This document shows, piece by piece, positions 1 through 6,569 of a stretch of DNA of 9,229 bases. The notes beneath the pieces are model-generated. The model saw nothing but the letters and a program-made list of their open reading frames with translations. It had not been told where the DNA came from and did not search any database. Each line of letters opens with the position of its first letter. The first letter of the stretch is position 1. This DNA is from a bacterium (GTDB lineage: Bacteria > Latescibacterota > UBA2968 > UBA8231): positions 1 to 9,229 of the forward strand of contig JAQCJA010000154.1 in the NCBI GenBank assembly GCA_027593305.1, written 5' to 3'. The position numbers were made by a program, and so were the translations under genes.

Positions 1-3
1 TAT

Positions 4-21
4 GGGTGTCACCCCTTTTTT
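4..21 (+). terminator. Possible 3' half of a terminator from an upstream gene
   Basis: A GC-rich arm, GGGTGTCACCCC (4-15), is followed directly by six Ts (16-21), the usual end of a rho-independent terminator. The matching left arm would lie before base 1 and cannot be seen. The arm is itself a short palindrome with a single-base centre, so self-pairing inside it is not sterically sensible. This is therefore a tentative call for the end of an upstream transcription unit. Confidence 0.3.
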
Positions 22-53
22 CGTGAGTGGCGGCCGTCCAACGCCGGTTTGTG

Positions 54-68
54 GATTGCCAGGCAATC
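54..68. promoter_or_regulatory. 15-bp perfect palindrome, operator-like, upstream of the first gene
   Basis: GATTGCC-A-GGCAATC is a perfect inverted repeat with 7-bp arms and a one-base centre, 73 nt before the start codon at 142. The size and symmetry suit a dimeric repressor or activator site. A weak -35-like TTGCCA (56-61) overlaps it, but no convincing -10 box follows, so the promoter is not located. The regulator is unknown. Confidence 0.35.
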
Positions 69-98
69 TGCTACGTTTACTCGCTGTTTCGACCCTTT

Positions 99-108
99 GG
101 CACGTGCC
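99..108. promoter_or_regulatory. 10-bp palindrome GGCACGTGCC in the leader
   Basis: GGCACGTGCC is perfectly self-complementary and centred 38 bp before the start codon at 142. It may be a protein-binding site. A 10-bp palindrome can occur by chance, so this call is weak. Its interest comes mainly from a second, longer palindrome 30 bp upstream. Confidence 0.2.
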
Positions 109-141
109 TATTCTCCCACCGAATCCATCGATGCGTAAGCC

Positions 142-1908
142 ATGCTGAGCGACCTGGAACTCCAGCAGATCTGTCGGGTGTACAAGATCGTCTGCCCCGT
201 GTGTCTGACCGCAGCGGACTTTCACCGGCTCAAGCGGGACATGGCCCGAGCGGTCAAGACAGCCGGTGACGGCTACCCGCTCACATACAAGTGGCAGAAA
301 CCCGGTTTTGATTCAGTTGATCCCAAACAGTTCTTCATGGGAGTCTGTTCCAACTGCGGCTTTGCCGGCGAACTGGAGGACGCGGATTTTCGCCAGGCGG
401 GCAACGCCCCTGATGCCTACCGAAAGGATTTCGAGGAGGCATCGCTCAATCAGTTCAAGGACTCTGCCGCGGCGGGCAAGGGTGCTGCCCAGTCATTGCT
501 CAAACGAGTTTCCGAGGGTGATGAACTGCTGAATGCGATCGCTCAGGTGCATCTTGGCATCATCTCTCAATGCGCTCGGAGAAAGGTCCTGCCCGGCCCC
601 ATCGCCCGCCTCTACCTGCGCATCGCCTGGCTGTTCCGTGACCGGGAGCGTTTCTACGCAGGCTCTGATCTCGAGGAGATCGGTTCCAGTCTGAAGAAAT
701 GCCGTTCTCGGTGGGACAAAGAACTCCCGAACCATGACGACTACCCGGTTCGGCCTATGGTGGTTGTCGATGAGATTGAAGCCCTGCGCATGGCACGGGC
801 CTACTTTGAACGCAACTACGAAACGCTTAAGGAAGCCAAGGTTGAGGACGAGTTGCGCCTGCGCTATCTGTTGGCGGAGATCGGATTCCGCCTCTATGAG
901 TTGAGCAACGACGCCGCCGATCACAAGAAGGCGGCCAGTTTTTTCTCTGGCACAATGCAGAAGTGCCTGAGCATCATCTCGGACAAGACCATCGTTGGCG
1001 GCATGGTCAATCGGGCCCGGGAGATGCTCGAGATCGTCGGTGAACGTGGCCGGGAACTGCGCGCGATGCACAAGGAACGTGGTGGCAGCGATGCTGAGGA
1101 AAGCGATGCCGTTGCCGCCCAACCGGCGACCCCGAAAAAGACAGCATCGCCGGCGAAGGAAGCCAAGTCGGCCAAGGAAACTTCCAGGACAAGCGGCAAG
1201 AGTTCGAAGCCGGAGGACAAGCAACCATCAAAGGCCGAAGCAGCAGCTTCCACGGGCGACACCGAAGCGTTGGCAGGTCCGGAGCGTGATCGGATGACGC
1301 GCGAAATCGTTGTCCTCACCCAAGAGGTGGGGAAGTTGACGGAGCGCGTTGTGGAACTCGAAGCAGACAACAAGAAGTGGCGTCAGTTGATCGGCCGTGA
1401 CGCACTCACCGGACTGCCCAACAAGATCTCGTTGTTCCGCATCCATCTCCCCAAGGTAATTCGGGAGTTTGCTTCATCCGGGCCCTTTTCCTGCATCGCC
1501 ATCAGCCTTGACCAATTGGTTAAGGTCAATGAGGATTTTGGTTGGCCCATGGGCGACAAGATGTTGCAGGCCTCGGCCCGTGGGCTGCGCAAATTCGTTC
1601 AGGATGGGGACGACCTCTCTCGATTGGATGGGGCCAATTTCGTCATCGCCGGACCCATGGATCAGAACGTGGCGCGACAACGGGCCACCGAGATGCGTCG
1701 TGCCCTAGGTGGCAGTTCGGTACGCGTCGATGAGACGGCAATGCCCCTTGCCTCGAGTCTGGGGGTTGTCAGTGTCGAACAGACCACAACTCGTGGTTCG
1801 GACGCCGAAAGCGCCAACGCGATCTATGCGGCTTTGTTGGCGGCACTGTATCAAGCCAAACGGAAGGGCGGCAATACCGTGGAAACTCATAGTGTCACCC
1901 GGTTCTAA
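142..1908 (+). CDS. DUF2225 zinc-ribbon protein fused to a degenerate GGDEF domain
   Basis: The 588-residue protein appears soluble, with no signal peptide or membrane segment. Residues 18-74 carry two Cys pairs, C18-x2-C21 and C69-x2-C72 (the latter followed by Gly-Phe), as in DUF2225 proteins, where such pairs probably bind zinc. The helical region to about residue 310 includes the DUF2225-like stretch RLYLRIAWLFRD. A Lys/Ala/Pro-rich linker (about 315-375) and a coiled coil (about 385-412) follow. Residues 418-585 are a GGDEF-fold domain: it has D-A-L-T-G-L-P-N at the start and ALYQAKRKGGN at the end. The signature motif is D496-G-A-N-F500 instead of GGDEF, the first metal Asp is replaced by Ser455, and the usual His is Trp468. 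The inhibitory RxxD site reads QxxD. Diguanylate cyclase activity is therefore unlikely; GTP binding, protein binding or scaffolding is inferred. An in-frame TAA at 136 excludes an earlier start, and no strong ribosome-binding site is seen. It is followed after 18 nt by hisN. Confidence 0.85.
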   Translation: MLSDLELQQICRVYKIVCPVCLTAADFHRLKRDMARAVKTAGDGYPLTYKWQKPGFDSVDPKQFFMGVCSNCGFAGELEDADFRQAGNAPDAYRKDFEEASLNQFKDSAAAGKGAAQSLLKRVSEGDELLNAIAQVHLGIISQCARRKVLPGPIARLYLRIAWLFRDRERFYAGSDLEEIGSSLKKCRSRWDKELPNHDDYPVRPMVVVDEIEALRMARAYFERNYETLKEAKVEDELRLRYLLAEIGFRLYELSNDAADHKKAASFFSGTMQKCLSIISDKTIVGGMVNRAREMLEIVGERGRELRAMHKERGGSDAEESDAVAAQPATPKKTASPAKEAKSAKETSRTSGKSSKPEDKQPSKAEAAASTGDTEALAGPERDRMTREIVVLTQEVGKLTERVVELEADNKKWRQLIGRDALTGLPNKISLFRIHLPKVIREFASSGPFSCIAISLDQLVKVNEDFGWPMGDKMLQASARGLRKFVQDGDDLSRLDGANFVIAGPMDQNVARQRATEMRRALGGSSVRVDETAMPLASSLGVVSVEQTTTRGSDAESANAIYAALLAALYQAKRKGGNTVETHSVTRF

Positions 1909-1910
1909 CA

Positions 1911-1916
1911 AGGAGG
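1911..1916 (+). promoter_or_regulatory. Strong ribosome-binding site for hisN
   Basis: AGGAGG lies 10 nt before the ATG at 1927, inside the 18-nt gap after the preceding gene. It fixes the hisN start and suggests efficient translation from a shared transcript. Confidence 0.8.
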
Positions 1917-1926
1917 GGACCTCGCC

Positions 1927-2700
1927 ATGAGCGAGTCTCTGAAGGCAGAACTGGAGTTTGCCGTTGATACAGCATGGGCGGTGGGGCGTATCTCTCTGCG
2001 TTATTTTCAGACGGGTGTGCAGGCGGATATGAAGTCTGATGATTCACCCGTGACCATCGCTGATCGCGAGTCTGAATCCGAAATTCGCCAGCGTCTGAAA
2101 GGGGCTTTTCCTGCCGATGGCTTGATCGGCGAAGAGTTCGGGGAAGACGTCGGCTCCTCGGGACGGCGATGGTTCATCGATCCCATTGACGGCACGAAGT
2201 CATTCGTCGCAGGTGTGCCCTTGTTCGGCGTGCTGCTGGGTCTGGAGGACGTTGACGGTTCCATTCTGGTGGGAGCAGTCTACCTGCCGGCGCTCGACGA
2301 CATGGTTTTTGCGGGGCGTGGCGAGGGCGCCTGGTGGAACGGACGTAGAGCCCGCGTTTCGACAATCACCGACCTGTCAGTGGCGACGGTTTGCTACACA
2401 TCTTCCACCAGCTTTGCGCGGCACAACCGCCAGGGCGCCTGGGAGGCCCTGACGCGGCATACGAAACTCGCCCGTGGCTGGGGCGACTGTTACGGCCATG
2501 TGCTTGTCGCCACGGGCCGCGCCGAGGCCATGCTGGATCCCATTATGAATCCGTGGGATTGCGGCCCCTTTCCTGTGATTCTGGAAGAAGCCGGGGGTTC
2601 ATTTACCGACTGGCAGGGGACGACGACAATTCACGGATCTGATGCGGTATCTACCAACGGTCATCTCCGTGACGAAATTCTCGGTCACCTGCGCGCCTGA
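1927..2700 (+). CDS. hisN: HisN-type histidinol-phosphatase (inositol monophosphatase family)
   Basis: This 257-residue enzyme of the Mg-dependent inositol monophosphatase superfamily probably hydrolyses histidinol phosphate to histidinol, the penultimate step of histidine biosynthesis, in the cytoplasm. Metal-binding motifs are visible: G-E-E at 68-70, D85-P-I-D88-G-T90 and W210-D211, followed by an E-A-G-G segment (220-224). The stretches K-S-F-V-A-G-V-P (91-98) and W-G-D-C-Y-G (185-190) resemble the HisN subgroup more than generic inositol monophosphatases or CysQ, so I favour histidinol-phosphatase. The substrate is still inferred, and no other his gene is in the window. In motif 2 the usual W-D-x-A-A reads W-D-C-G-P, a mild deviation. 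The start is supported by AGGAGG 10 nt upstream. Length is normal for the family. The gene follows the DUF2225/GGDEF gene by 18 nt and is probably in its operon. Confidence 0.8.
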   Translation: MSESLKAELEFAVDTAWAVGRISLRYFQTGVQADMKSDDSPVTIADRESESEIRQRLKGAFPADGLIGEEFGEDVGSSGRRWFIDPIDGTKSFVAGVPLFGVLLGLEDVDGSILVGAVYLPALDDMVFAGRGEGAWWNGRRARVSTITDLSVATVCYTSSTSFARHNRQGAWEALTRHTKLARGWGDCYGHVLVATGRAEAMLDPIMNPWDCGPFPVILEEAGGSFTDWQGTTTIHGSDAVSTNGHLRDEILGHLRA

Positions 2701-3613
2701 ACCCTCCACGGGAGGCTCCGCCAAGTCCCCGCCAACCCAACCGGGACGGCGCGTCAGAGAAGTGCTCATGCAGACGATGCGGGGCGCCTACTCGCACGAT
2801 TGTTCCGATGCAGCGGCGGCAATGGCTTTTGATTTCGTTTTCGCCGTATTCCCTGGCGTCATCGTGCTCACGGCGTTGCTTGCCCTTATGGACATTCCCG
2901 TCGAAGCTTCCGGTGCTTTGCTCCATGATTTCGGTGTTATGATCCCCGGGCCTCTCATTCAGGTGATTGAGGACAACCTCAGACATGCCGCAGGAGCACC
3001 GCAGTCTATCTTTGCCCTGGGCATCCTTGGTGTGATCTGGCCCGCGTCAGCAAGCATGTCCACAACCATGTCGGCACTGAATCGTGCCTATGGGACCTCA
3101 GAGGACCGCACCGTGTGGTTTCGTCGCCTGCTATCGCTCATACTCATTATCAGCCTTGGGCTTTCGCTTGTCGTACTATTCAACCTCATCGTGTTCAGTC
3201 AGCAGGTAGATGTCTGGCTGGCCAGGCATTGGGCATTGTCGATGCAGGTTCCGTCGCTGGCAGGCTTGTTACGCCACACCGCCGGTGTTACCGGGACACT
3301 GGTTGTCGCCGCTATCATCTACCGTGTGGCGCCTGACGTGCCCCTGGGTTGGCTTGACGTGCTCCCTGGATCGCTCCTTTTTCTGGCCCAGTGGACACTG
3401 ATCGCCGGAAGTTTCGGCTACTACGTGCATAACTTCAGCTACTACAACGTGCTCTACGGGGTTCTTGGCGGCGTGATCATCATGTTGCTCGCCGCCTACC
3501 TCGTGTCCTTCACGCTGCTGCTCGGGGGAGAGTTGAACGGTGTGCTTCACCGCCAGCGCCAGCAGGGCCGATTGCCCTGGGGAACTCGGCATCTGCACCC
3601 GGCGCAGCAGTGA
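2642..3613 (+). CDS. YihY/BrkB-family integral membrane protein
   Basis: The 323-residue protein has about six hydrophobic segments (roughly residues 62-83, 122-142, 162-186, 205-228, 240-260 and 268-296). Family-like motifs are the first helix A-F-x-x-V-F-A-V-F-P (62-71), Y-R-V-A-P-D (227-232), Y-G-V-L-G-G (272-277) and G-G-E-L-N (295-299). This is the YihY/BrkB (UPF0761) inner-membrane family, once misassigned as RNase BN; its transport or other role is unsettled. The start is uncertain. ATG 2642 overlaps hisN by 59 nt and adds a Pro/Ser-rich tail with no clear ribosome-binding site. ATG 2768 (residue 43), with GAGAAG 5 nt upstream, leaves a complete membrane domain, and GTG 2762 is also possible. 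The Arg-rich helix just before residue 43 (R-R-V-R-E) looks like genuine coding sequence, so the longer form is listed. It is probably co-transcribed with hisN. Confidence 0.8.
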   Translation: MRYLPTVISVTKFSVTCAPEPSTGGSAKSPPTQPGRRVREVLMQTMRGAYSHDCSDAAAAMAFDFVFAVFPGVIVLTALLALMDIPVEASGALLHDFGVMIPGPLIQVIEDNLRHAAGAPQSIFALGILGVIWPASASMSTTMSALNRAYGTSEDRTVWFRRLLSLILIISLGLSLVVLFNLIVFSQQVDVWLARHWALSMQVPSLAGLLRHTAGVTGTLVVAAIIYRVAPDVPLGWLDVLPGSLLFLAQWTLIAGSFGYYVHNFSYYNVLYGVLGGVIIMLLAAYLVSFTLLLGGELNGVLHRQRQQGRLPWGTRHLHPAQQ

Positions 3614-3654
3614 CTGAATTCCTAGCCCCGGCACCCCGACCCGGAGACTGAACC

Positions 3655-4125
3655 ATGAAAACCCGTACTTCTGTTGTGATCACCCTCGCAGTTCTCATCC
3701 TGGCAGGACTCGGCCTGGGGTGTGGCCAGCGCACCGACGAGTTGGGACCGTATGTCCAGAAGCTGAAAGAGGTCGACGCCTACAACAGGAAACTCGTAGA
3801 GTATCGGGGCTTCCTGAAGGCCGATGAGACAGAAAAGGCCGCGACGCTGCGGCAGACAATCGAGGCGTACCTGGCCGACCTGGAAACCTTCGGGCAGACA
3901 AATGACAAGGTGATCCTTGCGGGACACAATGCGCTAAAACGAAAACTGGAAGAGGCCCTGAAGAAAATTGTCCAGCCTGATTTTCCAACATTCATGATCA
4001 GTGCGATGAAGCAGATCGACCTGATTGAACGTGGTTATCAGGCCCACATCGAGGCCCTGAAGAAGCGCTGGGACGACGAAGGCCGCACAGATGAGTTCAC
4101 CCTTGCCTGGCCGACAGGTGAGTAG
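3655..4125 (+). CDS. Small putative lipoprotein, unrecognised
   Basis: The protein has 156 residues. The N-terminus is a typical export signal: a basic start (K2, R4), a hydrophobic core (residues 7-21) and then Cys23. The sequence before the Cys is L-G-L-G, so position -3 is Gly rather than Leu/Val. The lipobox is imperfect but lipid attachment at Cys23 is plausible. The mature part is highly charged, without further Cys or membrane segments, and is probably mostly alpha-helical, with Lys/Glu-rich stretches such as L-K-R-K-L-E-E-A-L-K-K. I do not recognise a family. The start is supported by GGAG at 3643-3646, 8 nt before the ATG. It lies 41 nt after the YihY-family gene and is last in the block, followed by hairpins and a terminator. 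A periplasmic or outer-membrane-tethered helical protein is inferred. Confidence 0.7.
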   Translation: MKTRTSVVITLAVLILAGLGLGCGQRTDELGPYVQKLKEVDAYNRKLVEYRGFLKADETEKAATLRQTIEAYLADLETFGQTNDKVILAGHNALKRKLEEALKKIVQPDFPTFMISAMKQIDLIERGYQAHIEALKKRWDDEGRTDEFTLAWPTGE

Positions 4126-4147
4126 CGCCGAGGACCGAGGTTGCTTA

Positions 4148-4168
4148 CGCTGACGGATCATTTCAGCG
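4148..4168 (+). other. RNA hairpin 1 in the 3' region of the lipoprotein gene
   Basis: CGCTGA (4148-4153) pairs perfectly with TCAGCG (4163-4168) across a 9-nt loop. It abuts the next hairpin with no gap and has no T tract, so it is not a terminator by itself. Confidence 0.45.
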
Positions 4169-4190
4169 GACCGGCGGAACTCAACCGGTC
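4169..4190 (+). other. RNA hairpin 2, directly abutting hairpin 1
   Basis: GACCGG (4169-4174) pairs perfectly with CCGGTC (4185-4190) across a 10-nt loop. It begins on the base after hairpin 1 ends, so the two stems could stack coaxially. The terminator stem begins 10 nt later. Confidence 0.45.
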
Positions 4191-4199
4191 AAGATAGTT

Positions 4200-4240
4200 G
4201 CAGGGCAACGCGAATGCATCGGGTTGCCCTGCTTTCTTTT
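4200..4240 (+). terminator. Rho-independent terminator after the lipoprotein gene
   Basis: GCAGGGCAAC (4200-4209) and GTTGCCCTGC (4223-4232) form a perfect 10-bp GC-rich stem with a 13-nt loop. It is followed immediately by TTTCTTTT (4233-4240). It lies 75 nt after the stop codon and ends the block that begins at 142. It also sits 42 nt before the chosen rnr start, so an attenuator role for rnr cannot be excluded. A TTG at 4198 in the rnr frame falls at its base and is a poor start for that reason. Confidence 0.85.
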
Positions 4241-4281
4241 CAATCAGTTACAGGCCGTTGCACGCGCGGCCATGGAGATCA

Positions 4282-6564
4282 ATGCTACCCGCCGCTGAAA
4301 TGGTGCTGGCCCATATGAGTCGGCCCGCCTACCGTCCCGTCAAGTTGAAGGACCTGGCCCGCGAACTCGGCGTAGAGGGCGACGAGTACCGTTCCCTACG
4401 CCTGTTGATGCACGAACTGGAGGCCGAGGACAAAGTCACCCGCGTGCACAAGGGCCGATATGCCATGCCTGCCGCCCTGGTGCGTGCATGGGGCCGTCTG
4501 CGCATGCACGAGCGTGGTTTTGGCTTTGTTGCGCGTTCAGGTGCTGAGGCGGATGTGTTCGTCGCCGCAGGGCAGTTGCTGGATGCTGCTGACGGTGAAT
4601 GGGTGGAGGTCGAGATCAGCGAACCAGGGGACGGCTATGAGCGGCTGCCCATAGGCCGAATCACCGACGTTCGCCGCCAGCCCGTTGGCGAACGTGTTGG
4701 GACATTCCGTCGCCGGGGGTCTCACGGGTTGGTTGCCACCGATGACCTGCTGATATCACTGGAGTCTCCAGCACCTGCCGACGTCAAGGATGGTGATCTG
4801 GTTGTTGTCGAGGTGGATGGAACTTTCAGCCCGGGGAGTATGGGGAAAGGCGCGGCCCCGCGTTCCGCCCGGGCCCCGAAGGGACGGATCGTTCGTGTGC
4901 TGGGAGATCCCGCAGACCCGCGACATGATTTCGATACCGTGAGTCTTGCGCACGGGATCTCGGTAACGGACAGTGTATCGGCCATCGCTGCGGCGGAGGC
5001 CATGGTAGCCGGCGCCGACGAGGACCGGCAACGTGAACTGCCCGGAAGAGCTGATCTCCGAGAGTTGACTGTCGTCACCATCGATCCAGATGAAGCGCGT
5101 GATTTCGACGACGCCGTGTCGGTAGAAATACTGGACTCGGGGGACATGAGGCTGGGTGTCCATATTGCTGATGTGGCACATTACGTGCCTCGTGGCGGCG
5201 CGATCGATGAGCAGGCACGCGAACGTACTACATCGACGTACATGCTCGACCGGGTTGTGCACATGCTGCCTCGGCCATTGGCCGCGGAGCTCTGCACGCT
5301 GGCACCCCACGAGGATCGACTCGCAGTCTCCGTCTTCCTTGATGTTGATGACGTGGGCGATGTCTGCGGGCGCTCCTTCTGTCTGTCTGTAATAAGATCC
5401 GCCGACCGGCTTACCTATACGCAGGTGCAAGCCTCTCTGGACGGCGACTATCGGGCGGCCGGACCCGCAGCCGTCCACCGACCGTTGCTGGCAGCAATGG
5501 CCGATCTGAGCCAACGGATGCGGGTACGCAGACTCGCTCGCGGCGCCATCGATTTCGATCTGGCCGAGGCCGAGGTGACCATGGGTGAAAAGGGCATTCC
5601 TGTGGCTTTGGGTCGTGCGGTCCACCTGGCAAGCCACCGCCTCGTGGAGGAATTCATGCTGGCAGCCAATGAAGCCGTCGCCGAAGAAGCGGTGCTGGCA
5701 GGATTGCCCGTGCTGTTCCGTGTCCACGCTTCACCGGATGCCACAAAGCTGGAACCTTTCCGGTCGCTGGCCGCATCGCTGGGATATCGCCTCCCCGAGG
5801 CTGGCCTGGTTACCAGCGGACAGATGCAGAAAGCGCTTGAGTCGCTGCAAGGCGGGCCGGATACGGCACTGTTGAGCCAGTTGCTCTTGCGCGCCATGAT
5901 GCGCGCCTGCTACTCCACGGATCCGGCGGAAGGGCATTTCGGTCTGGCCTCGGAGCGGTATCTGCACTTCACCTCACCCATTCGTCGCTATCCGGACCTG
6001 GTCGTGCACCGGGCCCTGCGAGCCCATATCAGTGGTGCGCCCCAGGAGACAAGTGAGGAAGGACTGGAATGGCTGGCGGGGTGGACCAGCCATTCTGAAA
6101 GGCGGGCCGAGGCGGCGGAGCGCGATTACACGCGCCTGAAGCAATTGCGTTTCATGACGGCCCACATAGGCGGCGAGTTCGCGGGTGTTGTCTCAGGTGT
6201 TGTCGGATCCGGATGCTTTGTCTCCTTTACCGACTGGCTCGTCGAGGGCTTCTGCCCGGTTCGTCTGATGGACGACTACTTCGAATTCGATGAGCCTCGT
6301 CATCAACTCCGGGGGCAGCAGACGGGACGGGTCTTTGCCATGGGAACGCTGGTGCGCGTCAGAGTGCTGACTGTGGAGCCCCCGCGACGAAGAATGGATC
6401 TGCTCATCATCGAGGGTGGAAGTGACGAGGCGCGAGGCACAGGCAAGGTTGGTGGCCGAGGCGACCGGCGTGCAGCAGCGATCGATCATCGGCAGGCACA
6501 GCGCAAGGCACGGCCGCCGGGAAAAGGGGGCCGCGGCTACCGAGCCAGCAAGCGCAGGAGGTGA
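4282..6564 (+). CDS. rnr: Ribonuclease R (3'-5' exoribonuclease, RNB family)
   Basis: Predicted RNase R degrades structured RNA processively from the 3' end and serves in rRNA quality control, mRNA decay and cold adaptation. The domain order is canonical: N-terminal helix-turn-helix (about 1-65), two cold-shock/OB domains (about 75-240), the RNB catalytic domain (about 250-590), an S1 domain (about 631-712) and a Lys/Arg-rich tail (714-760). All four metal-binding aspartates are present as D268, D274, D276 and D277 in I-D-P-D-E-A-R-D-F-D-D. The conserved H-F-T-S-P-I-R-R-Y-P-D-L begins at His562. The usual L-S-N-G-L-C-S-L reads L-A-A-E-L-C-T-L, a mild divergence. The frame is open back to a TTG at 4198, but that lies in the terminator. 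ATG 4282, with GGAG 4 nt upstream, gives 760 residues and a normal N-terminus. ATGs at 4300 and 4315 are less likely alternatives. Confidence 0.92.
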   Translation: MLPAAEMVLAHMSRPAYRPVKLKDLARELGVEGDEYRSLRLLMHELEAEDKVTRVHKGRYAMPAALVRAWGRLRMHERGFGFVARSGAEADVFVAAGQLLDAADGEWVEVEISEPGDGYERLPIGRITDVRRQPVGERVGTFRRRGSHGLVATDDLLISLESPAPADVKDGDLVVVEVDGTFSPGSMGKGAAPRSARAPKGRIVRVLGDPADPRHDFDTVSLAHGISVTDSVSAIAAAEAMVAGADEDRQRELPGRADLRELTVVTIDPDEARDFDDAVSVEILDSGDMRLGVHIADVAHYVPRGGAIDEQARERTTSTYMLDRVVHMLPRPLAAELCTLAPHEDRLAVSVFLDVDDVGDVCGRSFCLSVIRSADRLTYTQVQASLDGDYRAAGPAAVHRPLLAAMADLSQRMRVRRLARGAIDFDLAEAEVTMGEKGIPVALGRAVHLASHRLVEEFMLAANEAVAEEAVLAGLPVLFRVHASPDATKLEPFRSLAASLGYRLPEAGLVTSGQMQKALESLQGGPDTALLSQLLLRAMMRACYSTDPAEGHFGLASERYLHFTSPIRRYPDLVVHRALRAHISGAPQETSEEGLEWLAGWTSHSERRAEAAERDYTRLKQLRFMTAHIGGEFAGVVSGVVGSGCFVSFTDWLVEGFCPVRLMDDYFEFDEPRHQLRGQQTGRVFAMGTLVRVRVLTVEPPRRRMDLLIIEGGSDEARGTGKVGGRGDRRAAAIDHRQAQRKARPPGKGGRGYRASKRRR

Positions 6565-6569
6565 CGGGA

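Noticed and set aside
98..113. TGGCACG at 98-104, similar to the -24 half of a sigma-54 promoter
   Set aside because: The -12 half would have to contain TTGC after 4 bp, but the sequence there is TATTC, which lacks the essential GC.
493..1224. A 243-codon open frame on the minus strand opposite the DUF2225/GGDEF gene
   Set aside because: It lies wholly opposite a well-supported gene, shows no recognisable family, and is expected from the codon bias of G+C-rich DNA.
4756..5727. A 323-codon open frame on the minus strand opposite rnr
   Set aside because: It lies entirely within the conserved RNase R coding region, and its translation has no domain signature.
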